Assembly: GCA_007125475.1 (NCBI GenBank)
Contig: SLDB01000238.1
Span: forward strand, 1-15,240
DNA: 15,240 nt
DNA from: Nitriliruptoraceae bacterium
Lineage (GTDB): Bacteria > Actinomycetota > Nitriliruptoria > Nitriliruptorales > Nitriliruptoraceae
Reading direction: 5' to 3'
Part shown: one piece after another, positions 7,223 to 13,583 of the stretch
Layout: every line of letters starts with the position of its first letter
Numbering within the stretch: the first letter of the stretch is position 1
The notes under the pieces: generated by a model
What the model was told of the DNA's origin: nothing
Databases searched by the model: none
Seen by the model: only the letters and a program-made list of their open reading frames with translations
Program-made: the position numbers and the translations under genes

Positions 7223-7497
7223 GCCGATGTCGCCGCGGCGCTCGGTCGCGGGCCATGTCCTCGGGGATCCGACCCCGCCTCCACGACGCCGATCGGTGCG
7301 GAGGACGGGGAGGTGGGATCGCACACCGTGGGTGTGACGTCCGGTCAGGCCCACGTCGAGTCACCGCCGACGGTGATGCCCTGACGGGTGCGGGTCCCAA
7401 CGGGCGCACCCGGTCGGCGGCGCAGGGCCCCTACCAGCCCCGTGGTCGCGCCACGCCCCCACGCGCACCCCTCACCAGCATCGATGTCGGAGCCACC
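7222..7497. other. 276-base gap between thrB and the transaldolase-like gene
   Basis: No gene can be firmly placed here. The frame of the downstream gene is open back to 7255 but is rich in Arg/Gly/Pro with no family similarity. The frame one base ahead of thrB stays open to a TGA ending at 7384 and reads like protein at first (DDEYDADVAAALG). A GC-rich hairpin (7386-7411) lies near the middle of the gap's second half. There is no T-tract. Confidence 0.5.
7386..7411. other. Hairpin in the leader of the transaldolase-like gene
   Basis: GGGTGCG (7386-7392) pairs with CGCACCC (7405-7411) over 7 bp, and inside the loop CCC (7396-7398) can pair with GGG (7402-7404). It falls just after the stop of the open +1 frame and about 87 bases before the next start. 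It may be a transcript-end or leader structure; no U-tract follows. Confidence 0.3.
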
Positions 7498-8151
7498 GTG
7501 AAGCTCTTCCTCGACACCGCGAACCTCGACGAGATCCGCCAGATCAACGCCTGGGGCGTCCTGGACGGGGTGACCACCAACCCGTCGCTCGCCGCCAAGG
7601 AGGGCCGGGAGTTCTCGGAGGTGATCGCCGAGATCTGCGCCGAGGTCGACGGCGACGTCAGCGCCGAGGTCGTCGCGACCGACACCGAGGGCATGCTCGC
7701 CGAGGCCGACGAGCTGCGTGGGATCGCCGACAACGTGGTGATCAAGGTCCCGCTCATCCCGGCCGGCCTGGCGGCGTGCCGGCGACTGGCCGACACGGGC
7801 GCGCGCACGAACGTCACGCTGTGCTTCTCCCCGGCACAGGCGATCCTCGCCGCGAAGGCCGGGGCGACGTACGTCTCCCCGTTCCTGGGTCGGATGGACG
7901 ACATCAGCAACGACGGGATGGCCCTCCTCACGGAGATCTGCGAGGTGTTCCGTGTGCAGGGGTACGCCACCGAGGTCCTGGCCGCCTCGCTGCGAAGCCC
8001 GCAGCACGTCGGTCAGGCGGCGCTCGCCGGCGCCGACGTGGCCACCCTGCCCACATCGGTGTTCAACCAGATGGTGAAGCACCCCCTCACGGATATCGGC
8101 CTCGAACGCTTCCTCGCGGACTGGCAGGCCTACCTGCAGGCACGAGGCTGA
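7498..8151 (+). CDS. Transaldolase / fructose-6-phosphate aldolase family protein
   Basis: The 217-residue product is a short TalC/FSA-type aldolase of the transaldolase superfamily. It would form a Schiff base to transfer or cleave a dihydroxyacetone unit in the non-oxidative pentose phosphate network. The N-terminus MKLFLDTANLDEI is typical, with GVTTNPSL (24-31). The Schiff-base lysine is K83 in VIKVPL, followed by TNVTLCFSPAQA (104-115) and YVSPFLGRMDD (125-135). The short length excludes the long classical transaldolase. Transaldolase versus F6P aldolase activity cannot be decided from these motifs, so no symbol is given. GTG 7498 has GGAG (7489-7492) five bases upstream. It is followed by rho after 52 bases, and the two are likely co-transcribed. 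Confidence 0.92.
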   Translation: MKLFLDTANLDEIRQINAWGVLDGVTTNPSLAAKEGREFSEVIAEICAEVDGDVSAEVVATDTEGMLAEADELRGIADNVVIKVPLIPAGLAACRRLADTGARTNVTLCFSPAQAILAAKAGATYVSPFLGRMDDISNDGMALLTEICEVFRVQGYATEVLAASLRSPQHVGQAALAGADVATLPTSVFNQMVKHPLTDIGLERFLADWQAYLQARG

Positions 8152-8203
8152 CCGTCACCGCCGTCGCACCGCCGACCGACCGGTGGTGGGCAAGGGAGAA
8201 GGC

Positions 8204-9805
8204 ATGGACCGCAGCACCCTCGAGAAGAAGCCTCTGGCAGAGCTGCGCGAGATCGCGGCCACCCTGGACCTCCGGGGGTACCAGCGCATGCGGAAGGCGG
8301 ATCTCGTCAGCCTGATCATGGACGCCGGGTCGACGCCGGCCGCGGAACCCTCCGGCGGCTCGGACGGGTCCGCCGACGGCGGCGGCCCCGCGGGCTCCGG
8401 TGGTTCGGAGGCCTCGACGACCGGCTCCGGTGAGCAGGACCGGCGGGGGGAACCCTCCCGCGGCGGGGAACGCCGGGGCCAGGGACGGCCACCCAGCGAG
8501 CGGGCCCGGCCGGACGGTCCCGCGCCGACCGGTGGTGAGCACCGCGGCGACGGAGGGGAGCGTGGCTCCGAGCCCCGGGGTGACGACACCGACGGTGACG
8601 ACGGCGACCGGGGGCGGCGGGAACGTCGCCGCAAGCCGCGTGGGGCACCGTCGTCCGCCGGGCAGCAGGACGGAGGTGACGGCGCCGAGGTCCGCGAAGG
8701 CGTCCTCGACCTCCTCCCGGAGGGCTACGGCTTCCTCCGGGTCACCGGGTACACCGCCGGTCAGAAGGACGTGTACGTCTCGCAGTCGCTGGTCCGCCGC
8801 CTCGACCTGCGACGAGGTGACCTCATCGCCGGTCCGATCCGTCGGAACAAGAACAACGACAAGTTCCCGGCGCTCGCCCGCGTCGACACCGTCGACGGTG
8901 AACCCCTCCCGCAGGGCCCCGCCGAACGTCGCCCGCAGTTCCGCGACCTCACGCCGCTGTTCCCCGAGGAGCGGTTCGACCTCGACCAGGGGCCGCAGAC
9001 CCCGGCGGCGATGCGGATCGCCGACCTCCTCGCCCCGATCGGGCGTGGACAGCGTGGCCTGGTCGTCTCCCCACCCAAGGCGGGGAAGACCACGATCCTC
9101 AAGCAGCTGGCCGCCTCGATCGAGGCCAATCACCCCGACGTGCACGTGATGGTCCTCCTCGTCGACGAACGGCCGGAGGAGGTCACCGACTTCGCCCGTT
9201 CGTGCGACGGGGAGGTGATCTCGTCGACGTTCGACCGTCCCGCCGAGGACCACACCCAGATCGCCGAGCTGGCGATCGAGCGTGCGAAGCGACTCGTCGA
9301 GCGTGGCCGTGACGTCGTCCTCCTCCTCGACTCGCTCACCCGCCTGGCGCGGGCGTACAACCTCGCCGTCCCGACCTCGGGCAAGGTGCTCTCCGGGGGG
9401 TTCGACGCCGCTGCCCTGTACCCGGCGAAGCGCTTCTTCGGCGCGGCCAGGAACATCGAGGACGGCGGATCGCTCACGATCGTGGCCACGGCCCTCGTCG
9501 AGACCGGGTCGCGGATGGACGACGTGATCTTCGAGGAGTTCAAGGGGACCGGGAACCTCGAGCTCCGCCTCGACCGGGCGCTCGAACAGCGGCGGATCTT
9601 CCCGGCGATCGACGTCCACGCCTCCGGGACCCGACGCGAGGAGCTCCTGTTGGATCCGGACGACCTCGAGGCCGTGCGGGCGCTGCGACGCGGCCTGGCC
9701 GCGCTCGAGCCTCAGGACGCCGCCGAGCGCCTCACCGAGCGGCTGAAGGCCACCGCCTCCAACCGCGAGTTGCTCCGCAGCGTCGCCGACGCCGTCGCCT
9801 CCTGA
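8204..9805 (+). CDS. rho: Transcription termination factor Rho
   Basis: Rho is a hexameric RNA-dependent ATPase that ends transcription of untranslated RNA. The 533-residue product begins with a Rho_N/SAP-like helical domain (about 4-40), then a Gly/Arg/Asp/Ser segment (41-162) with no Leu, Ile, Val, Met, Cys or aromatic residue. The cold-shock-type RNA-binding domain (163-232, with EGYGFLR) follows. The RecA-like motor has Walker A PPKAGKTT (290-297), DERPEEV (321-327), Walker B VVLLLD376, the Q-loop SGKVLSGGFD (392-401), and GTGNLELRLDR with the likely arginine finger R458. Bicyclomycin-contact positions in Walker A appear conserved. ATG 8204 was preferred over GTG 8183 because AAGGGAG (8192-8198) lies five bases upstream. 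The long insert is typical of actinobacterial Rho in kind, but its composition is extreme. Confidence 0.97.
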   Translation: MDRSTLEKKPLAELREIAATLDLRGYQRMRKADLVSLIMDAGSTPAAEPSGGSDGSADGGGPAGSGGSEASTTGSGEQDRRGEPSRGGERRGQGRPPSERARPDGPAPTGGEHRGDGGERGSEPRGDDTDGDDGDRGRRERRRKPRGAPSSAGQQDGGDGAEVREGVLDLLPEGYGFLRVTGYTAGQKDVYVSQSLVRRLDLRRGDLIAGPIRRNKNNDKFPALARVDTVDGEPLPQGPAERRPQFRDLTPLFPEERFDLDQGPQTPAAMRIADLLAPIGRGQRGLVVSPPKAGKTTILKQLAASIEANHPDVHVMVLLVDERPEEVTDFARSCDGEVISSTFDRPAEDHTQIAELAIERAKRLVERGRDVVLLLDSLTRLARAYNLAVPTSGKVLSGGFDAAALYPAKRFFGAARNIEDGGSLTIVATALVETGSRMDDVIFEEFKGTGNLELRLDRALEQRRIFPAIDVHASGTRREELLLDPDDLEAVRALRRGLAALEPQDAAERLTERLKATASNRELLRSVADAVAS

Positions 9806-9830
9806 GCCGCCGTCCCCGCCGGCTGCTCAG
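9802..9830. terminator. Inverted repeat spanning the rho / abrB-like convergent stops
   Basis: CTGAGC (9802-9807) pairs with GCTCAG (9825-9830) around a 17-base GC-rich loop, and each arm holds the stop codon of one of the two convergent genes. An alternative inner pairing AGCCG/CGGCT (9805-9809 with 9820-9824) exists. The same 6-bp arms occur at the thrC/SdpI-like junction. Possible two-way transcript end; no T-tract. Confidence 0.3.
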
Positions 9831-10861
9831 CGCAGCGCCGGGACGAGGGTGAGCAGCACCGGGAGCGACAGCAGGACGAGCAGGACGCGGAGGGTGTGGA
9901 ACACCGCGACCTGCACCGCGCCGGCCCTCCGCTCGACCGCGATCACCGACAGCGACTCCAGCGCACCCGGCGACGTCGCCAGCACGTCACCGGCGAGCCG
10001 CACCCCGACGGCCCGCATCGCGTAGGCCAGCCCGATGCCGGCGGCGATCCCGATCACCGCCGACAGCACGGCCGGCACGATCGCGGTGCGCATCGCGGCG
10101 ATGCTCTCGAGGGTGACCAGGCTCCCGATCATCCATCCGACGCCGACCTGCACGGCCGTACCGAACCACGCCGGCGTCACCAGGGGTCGTGGCAGAGAGA
10201 CGGCGACGGCGGCGGTGCCGATCGTCGCGCCGAAGATCAACGCGCCGCCGAGCCCGACCACGCTGGCCACCGCGGCGCCGACCGCCGCCCCGGCGACGAC
10301 CATCGCCCACCGCGCGGCGAGGACGGGGCGGCTCGGTGCCGCGGTGTCGAACGAACCGTCGTCGACGCGGGCGGGTGCCGGCGCGTCGGGGAGGAGCCGG
10401 AGCAGCAGGGGGATCGTCACGAGGATGAGGATGAGGCGGGTGAGGTGGAACAACGCCACCGTCGGAGCGTCGAGGCCGGCGTCGGCGGCGGCGGCGCTGA
10501 GCACCGACAGCGCCCCGGGCGATGTCGCGAGGACATCGCCGTCGGGGGCGATGCCCAGGGCGCGGAGGAGCAGCGCCGTCGCGATCCCCACGATGATCAG
10601 TCCGACGCCGCACGCCACCGCCGGGAGGAGCACCGGCCGCAGGGCCCGAAGGGTGCGGCGGTTCACCAGCAGCCCCAGCAGCACCCCGACGGCGACGAAC
10701 ACGATCACCGTGAGGCGGTCGGGGAGTGGCCGGCCGTCGAGGGCGAGCGTGGTCGCCGCGGTGCCGAACGTCGCCCCGATCATCAACCCGCCCGGCAGGC
10801 GGACCAGGTGGGCGAGCCACGCCCCGGCGCAGGCGGCGAGGAGGCCGACGGCGAGCGTCAC
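9827..10861 (-). CDS. AbrB-family membrane protein (two-repeat type)
   Basis: The 344-residue product is an integral membrane protein, mostly hydrophobic with about ten predicted helices and a polar linker at 158-178. It has two homologous halves: GDVLATSPGAL occurs identically at 108-118 and 291-301, each followed by a VALFH/VAVFH-x-x-R helix, and PGGLMIGATFGTA (23-35) matches GGALIFGATIGTA (205-217). This is the AbrB duplication family (PF05145; unrelated to the Bacillus AbrB regulator), sometimes annotated as ammonia monooxygenase-related; its transport role is unproven. The GTG at 10861 overlaps the upstream hydrolase stop (GTGA) and has GGAG (10867-10870) five bases upstream, so the two are translationally coupled. 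It ends 21 bases from the rho stop, convergent. Confidence 0.87.
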   Translation of the reverse strand: MTLAVGLLAACAGAWLAHLVRLPGGLMIGATFGTAATTLALDGRPLPDRLTVIVFVAVGVLLGLLVNRRTLRALRPVLLPAVACGVGLIIVGIATALLLRALGIAPDGDVLATSPGALSVLSAAAADAGLDAPTVALFHLTRLILILVTIPLLLRLLPDAPAPARVDDGSFDTAAPSRPVLAARWAMVVAGAAVGAAVASVVGLGGALIFGATIGTAAVAVSLPRPLVTPAWFGTAVQVGVGWMIGSLVTLESIAAMRTAIVPAVLSAVIGIAAGIGLAYAMRAVGVRLAGDVLATSPGALESLSVIAVERRAGAVQVAVFHTLRVLLVLLSLPVLLTLVPALR

Positions 10862-11814
10862 CGGCGCTCCAGGTTCGTGTCCACGCCCAACAGGATCGCG
10901 GTCAGGCCGTCCGGGTCAGCCAGGAACGGCGAGTGCGCCGTGTCGAGGTGGTGGACCGTGCCGGCGTTGCGGGCCATCGTCACCTGGGCCGCTGCCGGGA
11001 TCGCGGTGTCGCGGTCGCAGACCACGTACGTCGCGGGTGTCCAACGCCACGCGGCCTCGGTGAGGCGCCCCCGCAACGACGCGGTGGACTGCCACCGCAG
11101 CCGTGCGACCGCCGTGGCGGCGACGTCGGCGTCGAGGTCGGGGTAGAACACCTCCACGGGCGCGACCGGTCGGCTCGCCGTCCCGTCGTCGGTGAGCCGG
11201 ACCCACGACGGCAGGTGACGGTCTCCGGGTCCGGCCAGCGATCCACCGACGTCGAGCATCAACGCCGCGACGTAGACGAGGTGGGCGACGTCTCCGCGTC
11301 CGGCCGCCGCCTGGGTGATCACCACGCCCCCGTAGGAGTGCCCGACGAGGACCGACGCCCCGGTGACCGCGTCGAGTGCGGTACGCACCGCGGCGACGTC
11401 GGCGTCGAGGTCACCGAGCCGCCCGGGATCGACCCCGGCGGACGGGAGCTCGACCGTGACGACGTCACGCCCGTGGTCCTCGAGGCGCCGGGCGACCGCG
11501 TCCCAGACCTGGGGGCCGTGCCACGCCCCGTGGACCAGGACGAACGTCGGGGGCACGTCGGGGTCGGGGCCGCCTGCGTCGACGTCGGCCAGCAGGGCGG
11601 CGGCTCGGCGGGCCTGGTCCGCTGGTACGTGCACGGCACACCCGCCGATCCCCGCGGCGAGTTCCGGGTGCAGCCCCCCGGCGTCGTCGGCGGCCACGAC
11701 GGCGTCCACGCCGTAGGCGCGCAGGAAGGAGGCCGCGAGGTCCGCCTCGATGCGGGCGCCGAAGCGACGGATGAGCTCCACGGAGGTCCTCGGTCCGGTG
11801 TGGGCGGTGCCCAT
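10858..11814 (-). CDS. DUF2007-like domain fused to an alpha/beta hydrolase
   Basis: From ATG 11814 the product has 318 residues. Residues about 12-78 (starting ELIRRFGARIEADLAASFL, with a DDAGG loop and VHVPADQARRAAALL) resemble the DUF2007 putative signal-transducing domain, a small ferredoxin-like fold. A PDPDVPP linker leads to an alpha/beta hydrolase (about 90-310) with oxyanion motif HGAWHG (95-100), nucleophile S160 in GHSYGG, a likely acid D269 in CDRDTAIP and catalytic H294 in HSPFLADP. The catalytic triad appears intact. The hydrolase resembles the salicylate-esterase/pyrethroid-hydrolase type, but the substrate is unknown. There is no signal peptide, so it is probably cytoplasmic. 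An in-frame GTG at 11844 would add ten residues; neither start has a strong Shine-Dalgarno. It is coupled to the AbrB-like gene downstream. Confidence 0.85.
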   Translation of the reverse strand: MGTAHTGPRTSVELIRRFGARIEADLAASFLRAYGVDAVVAADDAGGLHPELAAGIGGCAVHVPADQARRAAALLADVDAGGPDPDVPPTFVLVHGAWHGPQVWDAVARRLEDHGRDVVTVELPSAGVDPGRLGDLDADVAAVRTALDAVTGASVLVGHSYGGVVITQAAAGRGDVAHLVYVAALMLDVGGSLAGPGDRHLPSWVRLTDDGTASRPVAPVEVFYPDLDADVAATAVARLRWQSTASLRGRLTEAAWRWTPATYVVCDRDTAIPAAAQVTMARNAGTVHHLDTAHSPFLADPDGLTAILLGVDTNLERR

Positions 11815-11857
11815 ACTGGCATGCTCGGCCCCGCCGGACCGCACCGGCGTGCTCTGC

Positions 11858-11863
11858 TACCAT
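11858..11863 (+). promoter_or_regulatory. Candidate -10 element (TACCAT) for rpmE
   Basis: TACCAT fits the TANNNT actinobacterial -10 pattern, and GGACCG (11836-11841) lies sixteen bases upstream as a weak -35. It is in the divergent gap before rpmE and would give a leader of roughly 180 bases. Inference from pattern and position. Confidence 0.35.
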
Positions 11864-12052
11864 CCCTCCCGCGTCGGTGCGGCCGGCTTGCAGCTGGCTG
11901 TCAGTCCGACCGCCCCGGCCAATTCCTCGCCGCCGACCGTGCGCACCCGCCCCCGTGTCCCGTTCGAGGGCTCCGGGAACCCACGGGCCCCGATGCGGCA
12001 CGGGGCGACGACACCCGAACGCTGGCGCCGCGCCAGTCGGAGGACGAACACG
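11864..12052 (+). promoter_or_regulatory. Structured rpmE 5' leader, possible L31 autoregulatory element
   Basis: The leader contains two perfect hairpins close to the start codon. GCCCCG/CGGGGC (11987-11992 with 12001-12006) has an 8-base loop. CTGGCG/CGCCAG (12022-12027 with 12031-12036) has a CCG loop and ends three bases before the Shine-Dalgarno GGAGGA (12039-12044). Leaders that bind L31 have been proposed upstream of rpmE in several phyla, and this placement fits one, but I cannot match it to a consensus. The first part (11864-11985) shows no gene. Confidence 0.4.
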
Positions 12053-12259
12053 ATGAAGCAAGGCATCCACCCCGAGTACCGCGTCACGTCCGTGTCGTGT
12101 TCCTGTGGGAACACCTTCGAGACGCGTGGGACCGTGGAGACGATCCGCGTCGAACTGTGCAACCAGTGCCACCCGTTCTACACCGGGAAGCAGAAGCTGG
12201 TCGACACCGGTGGTCGGGTCGACCGATTCAAGCGGCGGATGGCCAAGGCCTCGCGCTGA
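12053..12259 (+). CDS. rpmE: 50S ribosomal protein L31 (zinc-binding form)
   Basis: L31 sits in the central protuberance of the large subunit and bridges to the small subunit. The product has 68 residues, normal for the family. It starts MKQGIHPEYR and has the four zinc cysteines C16 and C18 (CSC) and C36 and C39 (CNQC) of the C+ form, followed by HPFYTGKQKLVDTGGRVDRF (40-59), the usual L31 signature. ATG 12053 has GGAGGA (12039-12044) eight bases upstream. In other actinobacteria rpmE follows rho directly; here two minus-strand genes lie between them, so rpmE must have its own promoter. A perfect 9-bp hairpin follows the stop. Confidence 0.98.
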   Translation: MKQGIHPEYRVTSVSCSCGNTFETRGTVETIRVELCNQCHPFYTGKQKLVDTGGRVDRFKRRMAKASR

Positions 12260-12288
12260 CCGCCGCCCGGTAACACCCATCGTCCTGT

Positions 12289-12310
12289 CACCGCCGGCGC
12301 CCCGGCGGTG
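12289..12310 (+). terminator. Perfect 9-bp hairpin after rpmE
   Basis: CACCGCCGG (12289-12297) pairs fully with CCGGCGGTG (12302-12310) around a CGCC loop, 29 bases after the rpmE stop and 26 bases before the DUF1385 start. No T-tract follows. It may end or stabilise the rpmE mRNA, or be a partial terminator allowing some read-through to DUF1385 and prfA. Confidence 0.45.
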
Positions 12311-12336
12311 CTCGACTCCGTCAGGGGTGCCGACGC

Positions 12337-13485
12337 GTGAGCGACGAGCCGAGTACGCCGCCCGAGGCGTCCGACGACCCGCTGGAGATGGCCCCGCACT
12401 ACTACGGGGGCCAGGCGGTGATCGAAGGCGTGATGATGCGCGGCGTGGACCGCTGGGGTGTCGCGGTGCGACGCCCCGGCGGGGAGATCTGGTTGGAGTG
12501 CCACCCGACCTCGACGCTCCCGCAGCGTCGGGCGTGGGTGCGCTGGCCGATGATCCGCGGGTGCTTCGCGCTGGTCGACTCGTTGGCGATCGGGATGAAG
12601 GCGCTCGGGATCTCGGCGACCCAGTCCGCCCCCGAGGAAGAGGGTGAGGAGCTCGGTGGCGCCGCCGTCGGTGCGTCGATGGCGCTGGCGCTGGTGATCT
12701 TCGTGGGGCTGTTCATCTTCCTGCCGTCCGCAGGCACGAAGGGGATCGACGCCCTCATCGGGAACGTGATGGGTGACGGGGTGTGGTTCCACATCGTCGA
12801 GTCCATCGCACGGATCGTGATCTTCCTCGCCTACCTGTGGTCGATCTCCCTGATCGCCGAGATCCGGCGCGTGTTCCAGTACCACGGTGCCGAGCACCAG
12901 ACGATCGCGGCGTGGGAGCACGGCGAGGTCCTCGAACCGGCGAACGTGACGAAGTACTCGACGTTGCACGTTCGCTGCGGGACGAACTTCCTCATCCTCG
13001 TGATGCTCCTGGCGATCGTGGTCTACACCGTCGGCGGGCTCCTGGTGCCGCCACCGGAGGGGATCGCCTGGTACTGGGCGGTCGTCTACCACGTGGTGCT
13101 GCGGATCGTGCTGCTGCCGGTCGTCGCCGGGCTCGCCTACGAAGGGCTCCGCCTCGGGGCCCGACGTGGTGACCACCCGTTGGTGCGCGCGGTGATGAAG
13201 CCGGGCCTGTGGCTGCAGATGATCACGACGAAGCAGCCCGAGCCGGACCAGGTCGAGGTCGCGATCCGGGCCTTCGAGTCCGTGGTACCGCCGGAGGAGC
13301 ACGCCGGTCGCGTGCCGACGACGTTGGACAGCCCGGTCGTCCTCGCTGCGGACAGCCTCCCGGTCACGCTCGAGTCCGCGCGGCTCCATCACGAAGGCAA
13401 CGTCCCCGGTGATGAACCGGGGGGCAGGGACGCCCTCGGCCACGATCGGGACGGGGAGTCGCCGACGCGGCGCGACGGGGCATAG
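12337..13485 (+). CDS. DUF1385 (YqhQ-like) membrane protein
   Basis: The 382-residue product begins with a conserved soluble segment YYGGQAVIEGVMMRG (22-36), the hallmark of DUF1385. Four predicted membrane helices follow (about 108-130, 152-175, 215-238 and 243-268). Between helices two and three is the family's polar motif YHGAEHQTI (182-190), with STLHVRCGTNFL (208-219) just after; H183, E186, H187, H211 and C214 look like a metal or catalytic site, though no function is proven. Residues after about 322 are a disordered Asp/Gly/Arg-rich tail. GTG 12337 has AGGGG (12323-12327) nine bases upstream; the internal ATG at 12388 is less likely. It ends in TAG, the only non-TGA stop seen here. DUF1385 next to rpmE and prfA is recurrent in several phyla. 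Confidence 0.9.
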   Translation: MSDEPSTPPEASDDPLEMAPHYYGGQAVIEGVMMRGVDRWGVAVRRPGGEIWLECHPTSTLPQRRAWVRWPMIRGCFALVDSLAIGMKALGISATQSAPEEEGEELGGAAVGASMALALVIFVGLFIFLPSAGTKGIDALIGNVMGDGVWFHIVESIARIVIFLAYLWSISLIAEIRRVFQYHGAEHQTIAAWEHGEVLEPANVTKYSTLHVRCGTNFLILVMLLAIVVYTVGGLLVPPPEGIAWYWAVVYHVVLRIVLLPVVAGLAYEGLRLGARRGDHPLVRAVMKPGLWLQMITTKQPEPDQVEVAIRAFESVVPPEEHAGRVPTTLDSPVVLAADSLPVTLESARLHHEGNVPGDEPGGRDALGHDRDGESPTRRDGA

Positions 13486-13498
13486 CCACCGCCGATGC

Positions 13499-13538
13499 GG
13501 GCGGGGACGCCGCCACCGGCACGACCGCCACCCCGCCC
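13499..13538 (+). other. GC-rich hairpin between DUF1385 and prfA
   Basis: GGGCGGGG (13499-13506) pairs with CCCCGCCC (13531-13538), 8 bp around a 24-base loop, in the 98-base gap before prfA. No T-tract, and no promoter hexamer is recognised in this gap. In DNA this rich in GC such a pairing may be chance. Confidence 0.25.
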
Positions 13539-13583
13539 CCGCCGCGCTCCGTTCAGCCCTCCCTGTCCCCGTCGAGGTCCGCC

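Noticed and set aside
7218..7337. 39-residue frame starting at an ATGA overlap with the thrB stop
   Set aside because: No Shine-Dalgarno, an Arg/Pro-rich product and no similarity; the overlap alone is not enough.
8087..9619. 510-residue minus-strand open frame across rho
   Set aside because: Antisense to a certain gene; long antisense frames are expected at this GC content.
9896..11146. 416-residue plus-strand open frame opposite the AbrB-like and hydrolase genes
   Set aside because: The Arg/Gly/His/Asp-rich product has no family features, whereas the minus strand encodes a duplicated membrane protein and an intact hydrolase.
12178..13443. 421-residue minus-strand open frame across DUF1385
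   Set aside because: Antisense shadow with low-complexity composition; the plus strand has clear DUF1385 motifs.
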